A model generated the notes under the pieces. It worked only from the letters and a program-made list of their open reading frames with translations. It was not told where the DNA came from and did not search any database. This document shows positions 18,729 to 30,405 of a stretch of DNA of 57,613 bases, one piece after another. A program made the position numbers and the translations under genes. Within the stretch, counting starts at the first letter, position 1; the number at the start of each line of letters is the position of its first letter. Source of the stretch: Bifidobacterium callitrichidarum (GTDB lineage Bacteria; Actinomycetota; Actinomycetes; Actinomycetales; Bifidobacteriaceae); assembly GCF_003129905.1 (NCBI RefSeq), contig NZ_QFFM01000019.1:1-57613 (forward strand), given 5' to 3'.

Positions 18729-19976
18729 TCAGCGCAGGAAGTCGGGAATGTCGAGATCGCCCATCGGGTCGCTCGGGGCGACGGCCGGACGCTCGGTGGT
18801 CGGGTCGTCGAACGGCAGCGAGGTCGGGGTGCTGGTGGCGGGCGCGTACGTCGGCTGAGGCGTGGCCGGACGCGGCTGGGCGACGGGCTGCTGCTGGACA
18901 GGCTGCGGCTGCGCGGCCGGGGTCTCGTGGGTGGTCTGGCGCACCGGCGGATGGCTCAGCGCGCTCGTGGGCACCACGGGGCTCACGGGCTTCTGCTGCT
19001 GGGCGGCCTCCTGGGCGGAGACCGGGTCGAAGCCGGCGGCGATGACCGTGACGCGCACTTCGTCGCCGTAGGCGTCGTCCAGCGCGAGGCCCCAGATGAT
19101 CTGGGCTTCGGGGTGGATGGCCTTGCGGACCAGCTCGGTGGCGGCGGACGCCTCCTGCAGCTTCAGGTCGGTGGGGCCGGCGATGTTGATGAGCGCACCG
19201 TGGGCGCCTTCGATGCTTTCCTCCAGCAGCGGGGAGCTGATGGCGATTTCGGCGGCCTGGGTGGCGCGGTCCTCGCCCCGCGCCGAGCCGATGCCGAACA
19301 GCGCGGTGCCGGCGCCGCGCAGGATGGAGTTCACATCGTTGAAGTCGACGTGGATGTACGAATTCGCGGAAATCAGATCGGTGATGCCCTGAACGCCGGC
19401 CAGCAGTGCGGTGTCGGCGGTCTTGAAGGCCTCGATGATGCCGATGGAACGGTCGGAAAGCTCCAGCAGGCGGTCATTCGGGATGACGATGAGGGCGTCG
19501 ACCTCCTTGCGCAGGTTGTCGATGCCGTAATCGGCGGAGGCGGCGCGCTGCGGGCCTTCGAAGCTGAACGGGCGGGTGACCACGGCGATGGTCAGGGCAC
19601 CCTGCTGGTGGGCCGCGCGAGCCACGATGGGGCTGGCGCCAGTACCGGTACCACCGCCCTCACCGCAGGTGACGAACACCATGTCGGAGCCCTTCAGGGC
19701 TTCCTCGATATCGGACTGGTGGTCCTGGGCGGCCTTGGCGCCCTTCTCCGGGTCGGCTCCGGCGCCGAGCCCGCGGCTGGTCTGATCGGACAGGGAGATC
19801 TTCACGTCCGCGTCGGAGCGGAGGAGATCCTTCGCGTCGGTGTTTACCGCTACAAACTCGACGTTCTGCAAGCCTTCGGCGATCATGCGGTTAACGGCGT
19901 TTCCGCCGGCACCACCGACGCCGACGACCTTGATATTGGTCTTGTCGTTGAACTCTGTCTGCGCGATCTCGCTCAC
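18729..19976 (-). CDS. ftsZ: Cell division GTPase FtsZ
   Basis: 415-residue tubulin homologue. The GTP-binding glycine-rich loops are present (VVGVGGAGGNAVNRM; GEGGGTGTGASP), as is the NSYIHVDFNDVNSIL synergy region. A variable linker and the conserved C-terminal peptide DIPDFLR, the SepF docking tail, follow. The signature loop reads CGEGGGTGTGASP where most FtsZ read AGMGGGTGTGAAP. First gene of the block; 19977-20150 contains a weak ACACGC/GCGTGT stem and its promoter presumably lies there. Confidence 0.97.
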   Translation of the reverse strand: MSEIAQTEFNDKTNIKVVGVGGAGGNAVNRMIAEGLQNVEFVAVNTDAKDLLRSDADVKISLSDQTSRGLGAGADPEKGAKAAQDHQSDIEEALKGSDMVFVTCGEGGGTGTGASPIVARAAHQQGALTIAVVTRPFSFEGPQRAASADYGIDNLRKEVDALIVIPNDRLLELSDRSIGIIEAFKTADTALLAGVQGITDLISANSYIHVDFNDVNSILRGAGTALFGIGSARGEDRATQAAEIAISSPLLEESIEGAHGALINIAGPTDLKLQEASAATELVRKAIHPEAQIIWGLALDDAYGDEVRVTVIAAGFDPVSAQEAAQQQKPVSPVVPTSALSHPPVRQTTHETPAAQPQPVQQQPVAQPRPATPQPTYAPATSTPTSLPFDDPTTERPAVAPSDPMGDLDIPDFLR

Positions 19977-20150
19977 GTTTGGCTCCTGTCACTTCACGGT
20001 TACACCCAAGAGTAGCGCACCTAGGCTACTGCCTGGGGGAAATTCACACGCCCAACCGCGCGTGTTGTGTGGATATTTTCGTCTTTTTGCGTACGTTTGC
20101 CGTTTTTCGGGTCCCAGGCGGCCGCCGGACCGGTTCCGCACGGCGTGCGG

Positions 20151-21392
20151 TCAGTAACTGGCGTCCATCGGGTCGTCGCCGAAGAGGGCCTCGCGCTCCT
20201 CATGGGTGGTGGTGCGCGAATCGAGCCAGCCATAGGGCAGATGGACCTTCTTGGCGAACCGCACGCGGCCGCGCGGCTTGTCCACCACACGCGGCGGGTA
20301 TTCGATGGTCGGGTCCAGACGGCCGATCTCGCGGTCCACGTCCGCCAGGCTCTCGCATTCCATGAAGGCCTTGCGCGTGGAGCCGCCCACCGGGAATCCC
20401 TTGAGATACCAGGCGATGTGCTTGCGCAGGTCGTGCACTGCCATCATCTCGTCGCCCTCGTAGAACTCGGTGAGCAGTTCGGCGTGACGGTGGATCACCC
20501 GGCAGACCTCGCCGAGGTTCGGGTTGAGGCGTTCGGGGTTGCCGGCGAAGGCGTTCTTGATATTGGCGAACAGCCACGGGCGTCCCTGGCAGCCGCGGCC
20601 GATGGCCACGCCGTCGCAGCCGGTCTCGCGCACCATTTCGAGCGCGTCCTCGGCGCCCCAGATGTCGCCGTTGCCGAACACGGGGATGTCAAGGCTGCTC
20701 TTGAGCTCGCCGATGCGGGACCAGTCGGAGTGGCCTCCATAGTATTCGGCGGTGGTGCGGGCGTGCAGCGTCACCGCACGGCAGCCTTCCTCCTGGGCGA
20801 TGTGTCCGGCTTCGAGGAAGGTCTCGTGCGCGTGGTCGATGCCCACGCGAATCTTGGCCGTGACGGGGATGCCGGCGGGTTCGCACACGGCGACCACGCG
20901 CTGGATGAGCTCGGTGAAGATATCCGTCTTCCATGGCAGGGCCGAACCACCGCCACGACGGGTGACCTTGGGCACCGGGCAGCCGAAGTTGAGATCCACA
21001 TGGTCGGCCATGCCTTCGTCCACCACGATCTTGGCGGCCTGCTCGGTGATGGAGGGGTTCACGCCGTACAGCTGGAGCGAACGGATCTTCTCGCTGGGCG
21101 CGAAATGGCACAGTCGCAGGGCCTTGGGGTTGCGGGCCACGAGCGCGCGGGCGGTGATCATCTCCGCCACGTAGAGACCGTCGGGACCGTACTCCTCGCA
21201 GATCACACGGAACGGCCAGTTGGTCACGCCCGCCATGGGTGAAAGCACGACCGGCGTGGGCACGGTGATGTTCCCGAGCTTGACGGGGGCGATGTGCACC
21301 GGTTCGGCCGCACGGGCCGGCGCATCCGTGCGCGGGTCGAGGTTACCGGTCTCGTGGGGTGCGGTGATTACGGTTTCGGGGGTGTCTGTCAC
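20151..21392 (-). CDS. dusB: tRNA-dihydrouridine synthase
   Basis: About 413 residues, FMN-dependent reductase that makes dihydrouridine in tRNA D-loops. Motifs: VVLSPMAGVTNWPFRVI, the active-site Cys in LNFGCPVPKV, and GVAIGRGCQGRPWLF for flavin-phosphate binding. The start is uncertain: GTG at 21392 has AAGGAG 12 bases upstream and leaves a short extension before the domain; ATGs at 21437 and 21467 are in frame. Located between ftsZ and glyS on the same strand. Confidence 0.9.
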   Translation of the reverse strand: MTDTPETVITAPHETGNLDPRTDAPARAAEPVHIAPVKLGNITVPTPVVLSPMAGVTNWPFRVICEEYGPDGLYVAEMITARALVARNPKALRLCHFAPSEKIRSLQLYGVNPSITEQAAKIVVDEGMADHVDLNFGCPVPKVTRRGGGSALPWKTDIFTELIQRVVAVCEPAGIPVTAKIRVGIDHAHETFLEAGHIAQEEGCRAVTLHARTTAEYYGGHSDWSRIGELKSSLDIPVFGNGDIWGAEDALEMVRETGCDGVAIGRGCQGRPWLFANIKNAFAGNPERLNPNLGEVCRVIHRHAELLTEFYEGDEMMAVHDLRKHIAWYLKGFPVGGSTRKAFMECESLADVDREIGRLDPTIEYPPRVVDKPRGRVRFAKKVHLPYGWLDSRTTTHEEREALFGDDPMDASY

Positions 21393-21478
21393 GTTTGTTT
21401 CCGTCTCCTTGGCTCCCGTCGGAGGAGCTGTCAGCATGAGCCGATTGAGGGGCAGCCAGGTCTCCATGACCTTGACTA

Positions 21479-21524
21479 CCCCTCAGTCTCGCTTCGCGAT
21501 CCAGCTCCCCTGACAAGGGGAGCC
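21479..21524 (-). repeat. Dispersed double-hairpin repeat after glyS
   Basis: Copy of the family running CCCCTCAGTC...AGCTCCCCTGACAAGGGGAGCC on the plus strand, so in the glyS (minus) sense the GGCTCCCCT hairpin comes first, 14 bases after the stop. The inner stem is TCGC-TTC-GCGA with two mismatched base pairs at its foot. Confidence 0.9.
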
Positions 21525-21537
21525 GAGGATTGCCCGA

Positions 21538-23010
21538 TCAGTACAGGCCGCCGGCCTCCTGGATGCCGGAGGCGGGCCAGGGCTCGCCGCCCATCTCGAC
21601 GGGCTTGAGCGGCACGCGGGTGCGCTTCTCGCCGATGCGCGCGGAGACGTAGTCGGCCACCTTGTCCAGGGAGACGCGCTCCTGGGCCATGGTGTCACGC
21701 TCGCGGATGGTCACGGCGTGATCGTCGAGGGTGTCGAAGTCCACGGTGATGCACAGCGGGGTGCCGATCTCGTCCTGGCGACGGTAACGGCGGCCGATGG
21801 CACCGGACTCGTCGTAGTCGATCATCCACTCGTTGAAGCGCAGGTCGGCGGCGAGGTTCTGGGCCACCTCCTGCAGTTCCGGCTTCTTGGAGAGCGGCAG
21901 CACGGCGGCCTTGATGGGGGCCAGACGCGGGTCGAGGCGCAGCACGGTGCGCTTGTCCACGCCGCCCTTGGTGTTCGGGGCCTCGTCCACGTCGTAGGCG
22001 TCCACCAGGAAGCACATGAGGGAGCGGGTCAGACCGGCGGCCGGTTCGATGACGTACGGCACATACTTCTCGCCGGTGGCCTGGTTGAAGTAGCTCAGGT
22101 CCTCGCCGGAGTGCTTGGCGTGCGCGGACAGGTCGAAGTCGGTGCGGTTCGCGATGCCCTCGAGCTCGCCCCAATCGGAGCCCTGGAAACCGAACTTGTA
22201 TTCGATGTCCACGGTGCGCTTGGAGTAGTGGGCCAGCTTCTCCTTCGGGTGCTCGTAGTGGCGCAGGTTCTCCGGCTTGACGCCGAGATCCAGGTACCAC
22301 TGGGTGCGGGCGTCGATCCAGTACTGGTGCCATTCCTCATCCGTGCCGGGAGCCACGAAGAACTCCATCTCCATCTGCTCGAACTCGCGGGTACGGAAGA
22401 TGAAGTTACCGGGCGTGATCTCGTTACGGAAGGACTTGCCCATGTTGGCGATGCCGAACGGCGGCTTGGAACGGGAGGAGGTCATCACGTTCTTGAAGTC
22501 CACGAAGATGCCCTGGGCGGTCTCCGGGCGCAGGTAGTGCAGGCTGTTCTCGTCCTCGACCGGGCCCAGGTGGGTACGCAGCATCATGTTGAAGTCGCGC
22601 GGCTCGGTCCACTCGCCACGGGTGCCGCAGTTCGGGCAGACGATGTCCTTCATGCCGTTCTCGGGCATCTTGTCGCCGTGCTTTTCGGCGTAGGACTCCT
22701 CAAGCTTGTCCGCACGGTTGCGCTTGTGGCAGTTGAGGCACTCGACGAGCGGATCGTTGAAGACGCTCACGTGGCCGGAAGCGACCCACACCTCGGGCGG
22801 CAGGATGATGGAGGTGTCGACGCCCACCACGTCGGGGCGGGTGACGACCATGGAACGCCACCATTCGCGCTTGATGTTGTCCTTCAGCGCGACGCCGAGA
22901 GGACCGTAATCCCAAGCGGAACGGGTGCCGCCGTAGATTTCGCCGGCGGGGAACACGAAGCCGCGACGCTTCGCAAGGGATACGACTTCATCGAGTTTGG
23001 ATTGAGCCAC
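21538..23010 (-). CDS. glyS: Glycyl-tRNA synthetase (class II, single-subunit)
   Basis: 490 residues. Charges tRNA-Gly. The N-terminus [20 protein letters not shown] and the [14 protein letters not shown] motif 2 region ([20 protein letters not shown]) are typical of the alpha2 GlyRS. Zinc-type cysteines appear as CLNCHKRN and [10 protein letters not shown]. The C-terminal anticodon-binding domain ends near residue 460. Starts with GTG at 23010 preceded by AGAAGG. Confidence 0.95.
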   Translation of the reverse strand: MAQSKLDEVVSLAKRRGFVFPAGEIYGGTRSAWDYGPLGVALKDNIKREWWRSMVVTRPDVVGVDTSIILPPEVWVASGHVSVFNDPLVECLNCHKRNRADKLEESYAEKHGDKMPENGMKDIVCPNCGTRGEWTEPRDFNMMLRTHLGPVEDENSLHYLRPETAQGIFVDFKNVMTSSRSKPPFGIANMGKSFRNEITPGNFIFRTREFEQMEMEFFVAPGTDEEWHQYWIDARTQWYLDLGVKPENLRHYEHPKEKLAHYSKRTVDIEYKFGFQGSDWGELEGIANRTDFDLSAHAKHSGEDLSYFNQATGEKYVPYVIEPAAGLTRSLMCFLVDAYDVDEAPNTKGGVDKRTVLRLDPRLAPIKAAVLPLSKKPELQEVAQNLAADLRFNEWMIDYDESGAIGRRYRRQDEIGTPLCITVDFDTLDDHAVTIRERDTMAQERVSLDKVADYVSARIGEKRTRVPLKPVEMGGEPWPASGIQEAGGLY

Positions 23011-23132
23011 AATGCACCTTCTGGTTTGAACGGTTTGGGGACTTGGTTACAACCGCTTCAGAATAGCGGCACTCCCCTACATCACTTTTATAAAACGTAG
23101 GAACAAAGTACTTTGCAGATCCGTCTTCTGCC

Positions 23133-23156
23133 GGCTCCCCTCAGAGAAGGGGAGCC
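23133..23156 (-). repeat. Single-hairpin form of the dispersed repeat after pepC
   Basis: GGCTCCCCT (23133-23141) pairs perfectly with AGGGGAGCC (23148-23156), 13 bases after the pepC stop. Only the first hairpin of the family is present. No U tract is seen. Confidence 0.75.
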
Positions 23157-23168
23157 AAATGTATGGAA

Positions 23169-24587
23169 TCAGCGGCAGGGGCGGGTGAGGGGCTGCCAGG
23201 GGTCGAGTTCGACCGGTTCGGACTCGGCAATGGCCAGGGTGGCCTCGTCGAGCATGTCCTTGCGGATGATGATTTCGGTGACGAACTGGTCGAACCAGGC
23301 GTCGGAGGCCACGTAGTAGCCGTCCTTGCCGTTGTCCTTGCCCCAGCTGTTCTCGATCTTCCAACGGTTCGGCTTGCCGTTCTCATCCAGGTTCACGCCG
23401 GTGAGGGTCATGGCGTGGTTGCTGGGACGGTCGCCGTATTCGAGGCCGTCCGCCTTGCTGAACGTGAATTCGGTGCCGAACAGCTGATCCACGCGCACGG
23501 TGTCGCGGTCGAAGACGCCTTCGCCGCGCAGGGCGAACTGCATGCAGTCGCAAGCGAACCAGATCGGATGGCCGGCCTTGAGCTGGTCCACGGCGGCCTT
23601 TTTGAACACGTCGAGCGGCACGTTGACGAATTCCATGTCGCCCGCCTCGATGACGTTAGCGGTGTAGCGGATGCGGTAGCGCGTGTTGAACGGGGTGCGC
23701 TTCATCGGGGCGTTGGAGATGGTCACAAAGTCGTTGACGTTCACCGGTACGTACTTGCGATAGAACTCCATCGGGGTGATGCCGGTCTCGCGGATCTGCT
23801 TGCGCTCGTCCATGCCGGACTCAGTGTTGGACTTGGACTGTTCGGCCGCACCTTCCTTACCGTCCTTGTCGTCATCGTCGTCCTTGACACGGGCCAGGAA
23901 GTCGAACGTCTCCGGCGGCTCGCCGAGGGCGATCGCGCAGATGCGGTAGACGGTGGCCATATCCTCGCGCTTGGCCTCGCGCAGGGCGTCCAGCGTCTCA
24001 CCGTTTGCATGGCGGCGACGCAGGTCGGCGGCGAACTCGCGCAGCTTGGTGTTGAGGTACTGCTTGAAGGCATCGGAATCGCGGGAGTTCGCGGATTCGG
24101 GGTAGGCGGACTTGGGCACGAGGCCGTACTTGTTCACCAGTGCGGCGAACATCTGCCACCAGCCGCCGTCGTCGGATGGACCGTCGTTGATGACTTCGAA
24201 GATGCGGGAATCGGTGGGCTCGTCCAGGGTTTCCAGCACGTGCTCGAGGTAGGTGTTGGACTTCTCGATGGCGTCCCAGAAGAAGAGGTAGGTTTCGGAG
24301 AATTCGAAGTCCTCGAGGTTCCAGTGGTGCATGAGTTCGTAGCGCAGGGTGTTGAGGGACGCGAACATCCAGCAGCGGCCGGAACGTTCCTGGTTGGTGA
24401 TCGAACCCTGCTTGAGTTCGATGGAGAAGTCGCGCGGCAGGGCGCGCAGGCCCTGGTAGTCGGTGGCGGCGGCGAGCACGCCGGTGGAGACGGCGGCGTT
24501 GGCGGCCACGAGATTGGCGCGGTCGGCGTTGAACGCGCGCGAATAGTCCCTGAGCTGGTCGATGTCGACGGCGGATTGATCGGTCAT
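23169..24587 (-). CDS. pepC: Aminopeptidase C (bleomycin hydrolase-like, C1B)
   Basis: 472-residue cytoplasmic cysteine aminopeptidase. The catalytic Cys lies in ERSGRCWMFASLNTLRYEL, the His in SNHAMTLTGVNLDE and the Asn in WKIENSWGKDNGKDGYYVAS. It trims N-terminal residues from peptides. The ATG at 24587 follows GGGGAGGAACC; an in-frame ATG 30 bases upstream lacks a ribosome site. An acidic KDDDDDKDGKEG insertion near residue 235-245 is unusual for the family and probably a surface loop. Confidence 0.94.
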   Translation of the reverse strand: MTDQSAVDIDQLRDYSRAFNADRANLVAANAAVSTGVLAAATDYQGLRALPRDFSIELKQGSITNQERSGRCWMFASLNTLRYELMHHWNLEDFEFSETYLFFWDAIEKSNTYLEHVLETLDEPTDSRIFEVINDGPSDDGGWWQMFAALVNKYGLVPKSAYPESANSRDSDAFKQYLNTKLREFAADLRRRHANGETLDALREAKREDMATVYRICAIALGEPPETFDFLARVKDDDDDKDGKEGAAEQSKSNTESGMDERKQIRETGITPMEFYRKYVPVNVNDFVTISNAPMKRTPFNTRYRIRYTANVIEAGDMEFVNVPLDVFKKAAVDQLKAGHPIWFACDCMQFALRGEGVFDRDTVRVDQLFGTEFTFSKADGLEYGDRPSNHAMTLTGVNLDENGKPNRWKIENSWGKDNGKDGYYVASDAWFDQFVTEIIIRKDMLDEATLAIAESEPVELDPWQPLTRPCR

Positions 24588-24705
24588 GGTTCCTCCCCTG
24601 TAGATGGGCTCATGCAAACGGTTTCATCCTACACGGGAGAAGGAGGTATGAGCGGACGCAGGAGAGACCTGACCGCCATATGATTGCCGAAAGCCGTCCG
24701 ACCGG

Positions 24706-24753
24706 GCTTCCCTCAGTCCGCTTCGCGGCCAGCTCCCCTCATCGAGGGGAGCT
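24706..24753. repeat. Dispersed double-hairpin repeat between pepC and thiM
   Basis: Copy CTTCCCTCAGTCCGC...AGCTCCCCTCATCGAGGGGAGC. It is the only copy in the window that lies between two divergent gene starts rather than after a gene end. The rest of 24588-24874 shows no coding sequence or other structure I can support. Confidence 0.85.
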
Positions 24754-24874
24754 AAAATCCTGAGCGCCGGCCCAATACCACGACGATGGGCGACGCGCCA
24801 GAGGCAGGGGCGGGAAATCAACGGTTTCTGTGCGATTTTGTGACGAAATTGTCTGGATTCGGGCATACGTTGGG

Positions 24875-24971
24875 CACTGTAATGCAGGGGAACCCGCGAC
24901 AACGGCGGGTTGAGAAGGCCTTGGGCCTGACCCTTTGAACCTGTTGGTTAAGACCATCGTAGGGAGCAGTG
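24875..24971 (+). promoter_or_regulatory. TPP riboswitch controlling thiM
   Basis: P1 is CACTG (24875-24879) with CAGTG (24967-24971). The two conserved TPP-sensor cores are visible: GGGTTGAGAAGGCC (CTGAGA-type, here TTGAGA) and GACCCTTTGAACCTG followed by TTAAGACCATCGTAGGGA. The 3' part AGGGAG doubles as the thiM ribosome-binding site and P1 closes 2 bases before the ATG. Ligand binding would therefore block translation initiation. Confidence 0.93.
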
Positions 24972-24973
24972 AT

Positions 24974-25897
24974 ATGAGCGATGATTCGCACGTACATTGT
25001 GGTACATCCAATCCAGTGAATGACAGCGCACACACGGACGGGCAGCCCGACCTGACGGCTTTGCGCGCTTCCATCGCGCAGGCCGTGCGCAACGTGAAGG
25101 ACAGGACGCCGCTGGCGCAGTCGTTCACCAATTTCGTGACCATCAACCTGGTGGCCAACGCGCAGCTTGCGGCCGGCGGCACCGCGGCGATGAGCTTCCT
25201 GCCGGACGACGTGATCGACACGGCCTCAATCTCCGGCGCGGACTACATCAACGTGGGCACGCTGCTGCCGTTCTATGCGGAGGCGCTGCCGCAGATCGCC
25301 CGCGCATTCCACAAGAGCGGGCACAAGTGGGTGCTCGACCCTGTGGCGGCCGGCATCGGCAGGACCCGTACCGAGATCCTGCGCGCGTTCCGCGCCGCTC
25401 CCCCGACCATCGTGCGCGGTAACGCCTCGGAAATCATCGCCCTGACGAACATGTGGGGGCTGGCCGCCGTCGATGGCGAAACGAGCCGCCCGGCCGGCGG
25501 GGAGTCGGTGGATGAGGTGGACGCTGCCGTGGAGCCCGCAAAGCGTCTGGCCCGGTTCCTTGCGGATTCGGCGCCCGAGGGCAAGGCCGCCGTGGCCGTG
25601 TCCGGCGCCGTGGATCTGGTGACCGACGGCGAACGGGTGTACCGGCTGCCGGGCGGCAGCGCGCTGATGGCCAAGATCACCGGTGCGGGATGCTCGCTGG
25701 GCGGCGTGACCGCCACGTATCTGGCGGTGGCGGAACCGTTGACGGCCGCCTTGGCCGCATCCCTCCTGTACAACCGCGCAGCCGAAGTGGCCGAGGCCAA
25801 GGCCGAGGGACCGGGCTCGTTCCAGGTGCATCTGCTCGATGCGCTGTGGAACCTCACGCCCGAGCAAGTGGCCGCATCCGAGATTCTGACGTACTAA
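24974..25897 (+). CDS. thiM: Hydroxyethylthiazole kinase
   Basis: 307 residues. Phosphorylates 4-methyl-5-(2-hydroxyethyl)thiazole for thiamine salvage. Family motifs: TPLAQSFTNFVTINLVANAQ at the N-terminus, HKWVLDPVAAGIGRTRTEIL in the middle, and the ribokinase-like anion hole ITGAGCSLGGVTA near the C-terminus. The start at 24974 follows the riboswitch AGGGAG. First gene of the thi operon; no thiG/thiS thiazole-synthesis genes are in the window, so thiazole is probably salvaged. Confidence 0.95.
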   Translation: MSDDSHVHCGTSNPVNDSAHTDGQPDLTALRASIAQAVRNVKDRTPLAQSFTNFVTINLVANAQLAAGGTAAMSFLPDDVIDTASISGADYINVGTLLPFYAEALPQIARAFHKSGHKWVLDPVAAGIGRTRTEILRAFRAAPPTIVRGNASEIIALTNMWGLAAVDGETSRPAGGESVDEVDAAVEPAKRLARFLADSAPEGKAAVAVSGAVDLVTDGERVYRLPGGSALMAKITGAGCSLGGVTATYLAVAEPLTAALAASLLYNRAAEVAEAKAEGPGSFQVHLLDALWNLTPEQVAASEILTY

Positions 25898-25921
25898 TCG
25901 TACTGCTTTCCGCAGTTTCTA

Positions 25922-25970
25922 GGCTCCCCTCTCTGAGGGGAGCTGTCACCGTAGGTGACTGAGGGGAGCC
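25922..25970 (+). repeat. Dispersed double-hairpin repeat after thiM
   Basis: Copy starting GGCTCCCCTCTCTGAGGGG and continuing with the perfect stem GTCACC-GTA-GGTGAC (25945-25959) and TGAGGGGAGCC. It begins 25 bases after the thiM stop, oriented with thiM. Confidence 0.9.
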
Positions 25971-26043
25971 ACACCCAAACTTGTCAATCTCCCTATTCCA
26001 TATAGACCATACAGACTTCCTATATTTCAAATCAAAGGAATAA

Positions 26044-28794
<2,751 letters not shown>

Positions 28795-28829
28795 CATAAA
28801 GCCGACTCATCCATCAGAAAGGAAGAACC

Positions 28830-29624
28830 ATGTCCACCTTGCCGCCTGTACTCGCCATCTCCGGATCGGATTCCTCCGGCGGCGCCGGCATGCAGGCCGA
28901 TCTCAAAACCATGATGGCCTGCGGCGTGTTCGGCATGAGCGCCATCACCGCGCTCACCGCGCAGAACACCACCGGCGTGCGTTCCATCCAGGACACCAAG
29001 CCGGAGATCCTGGCCGATCAGATCGACATGGTCTTCGAGGATATTCCGCCGCTGGCCGTGAAGATCGGCATGGTCTCCGCGACGGACATCATCGACACCA
29101 TCGCCGACCGCCTGACCGCCCATCACGCCACGAACATCGTGCTCGACCCGGTGATGGTGGCCACTTCGGGCGCCAAGCTCATCAGCGATGACGCCATCGC
29201 CGCGCTCACCGGCCGCCTGTTCCCGATGGCCACGGTGGTCACGCCGAACATCCCCGAGGCCGAAGTACTCACGGACACGCTGATCCATGACCAGGAGGAC
29301 ATGGAGGCCGCCGCCCGCCGCATCGTGGACAAGTTCGGTTGCGCGGCGCTCGTCAAGGGCGGCCATGGCACCGAGGACGCCAACGACGTGCTGGTGGAGA
29401 CGGACGGCACCGTGACCTGGTTCGACGGGGAACGCATCAACAACCCGAACACCCACGGCACCGGCTGCACGCTGAGCTCCGCCATCGCCGCCTACCTGGC
29501 ACAGGGCGACTCGCTGCCGAAGGCCATCAAGCACGCCAAGAAGTACCTGACCGGCGCGCTCAAGGCCATGCTGGACCTGGGTCAGGGCTCCGGTCCGATG
29601 GACCACTTCTGGAAGTACCGCTGA
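28830..29624 (+). CDS. thiD: Hydroxymethylpyrimidine/phosphomethylpyrimidine kinase
   Basis: 264 residues. Phosphorylates HMP and HMP-P to HMP-PP, the ThiE substrate. Ribokinase-fold motifs: LAISGSDSSGGAGMQADLKT at the start and the anion hole THGTGCTLSSAIAAYLAQG near residue 208-226. Lies 35 bases after thiEC with AGAAAGGAAG before the ATG, same operon. Confidence 0.96.
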   Translation: MSTLPPVLAISGSDSSGGAGMQADLKTMMACGVFGMSAITALTAQNTTGVRSIQDTKPEILADQIDMVFEDIPPLAVKIGMVSATDIIDTIADRLTAHHATNIVLDPVMVATSGAKLISDDAIAALTGRLFPMATVVTPNIPEAEVLTDTLIHDQEDMEAAARRIVDKFGCAALVKGGHGTEDANDVLVETDGTVTWFDGERINNPNTHGTGCTLSSAIAAYLAQGDSLPKAIKHAKKYLTGALKAMLDLGQGSGPMDHFWKYR

Positions 29625-29637
29625 CGTTATCGGCAAT

Positions 29638-29671
29638 GGGTGGCTCCCTTCGCTTTCGAGGGGAGCCACCC
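29638..29671 (+). repeat. Single-hairpin form of the dispersed repeat after thiD
   Basis: GGGTGGCTCCC (29638-29648) pairs with GGGAGCCACCC (29661-29671), an 11-bp perfect stem starting 14 bases after the thiD stop. There is no U tract, so it probably lets transcription continue into the next gene while marking an RNA end or processing site. Confidence 0.7.
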
Positions 29672-29697
29672 ATGTTTGTATAGGGAAAGGAATACCC

Positions 29698-30081
29698 ATG
29701 GTTCTTGATCGCAATGCCGTCAGGCAGGAGGTGCCGGTGGACCCGGCGACCGGCAAGCCGTACCTTAACACCGTGGCCGCCATCCAGGTGTCCGCCGCGG
29801 GCGTGGGTTCGGAGGTCTCGCCGTATGTGGCGCAGGCCATCGAGGTGATCCGCGAATCGGGCCTGCCGCAGGAAACCAACGCCCTGTTCACCAACGTGGA
29901 GGGCAACCTGGACGACGTGCTCAAGGTGGCCGGCGAGGCCGCCAAGAAGCTCGCGGAGCAGGGGTACCGCACGTCGCTGGTGTTGCACATGGACATCCGC
30001 CCAGGATTCACCGGACAGCTTACGGAAAAGCCGAAGCTGGTGGACGAGATTCTGGCGGCGAAGCAGCAGAAACAGCAGTAG
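29698..30081 (+). CDS. MTH1187/YkoF-type thiamine-binding protein (DUF77)
   Basis: 127 residues. Members of this family bind thiamine or its precursors and often accompany thiamine genes. The core reads TVAAIQVSAAGVGSEVSPYV and ends with TSLVLHMDIRPGFTGQLTEK. A ~20-residue N-terminal extension precedes the usual domain start. AAAGGAATACCC precedes the ATG. Last gene of the thi operon, followed directly by a terminator. Function in the pathway is not established. Confidence 0.88.
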   Translation: MVLDRNAVRQEVPVDPATGKPYLNTVAAIQVSAAGVGSEVSPYVAQAIEVIRESGLPQETNALFTNVEGNLDDVLKVAGEAAKKLAEQGYRTSLVLHMDIRPGFTGQLTEKPKLVDEILAAKQQKQQ

Positions 30082-30109
30082 TCCGCGGTTACCGCGGCAT
30101 CATGATTTC

Positions 30110-30141
30110 AGGGCGGCCCTTACCGGGTCGCCCTTTTTTTT
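30110..30141 (+). terminator. Intrinsic terminator of the thiamine operon
   Basis: AGGGCGGCCC (30110-30119) and GGGTCGCCCT (30124-30133) form a 10-bp stem with one G-U pair and loop TTACC, followed by a run of at least eight Ts. It starts 29 bases after the last thi gene. Confidence 0.95.
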
Positions 30142-30211
30142 CGTTGTTTCCTCCGACGGTTACCGTTCACAATGTGGCCGTCGCCAGGCAGCCTGCGGGA
30201 GCGCACCTATA

Positions 30212-30405
30212 GTACTTTCCTGACGTACGTGAGCAGTCTCACAACGATTGCCCACCGTAGGTGAATTCAAGACGCCGACCGCGTCCGACGCCCATCCCAC
30301 ACAATGGGAGGGAGAACGGGATCGCGGGCGGGGTCAAGAGTTCGTCCGCCGGCAATATACCGTTGAGCGGTTGCCGTCGGGCAGGATGTAGAAGAGGCGC
30401 TCATT
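30212..30405 (+). promoter_or_regulatory. Promoter-like box and folded leader upstream of the MFS gene
   Basis: TATAGT near 30212 could be a -10 box. The following 180 bases hold short hairpins (GTGAG/CTCAC, CACC/GGTG, TCCCA/TGGGA). TGAGCG at 30364-30369 can pair with CGCTCA at 30398-30403, enclosing the ribosome site GAAGAGG just before the ATG. No known riboswitch consensus was recognised. 30142-30211 shows nothing identifiable. Confidence 0.3.
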
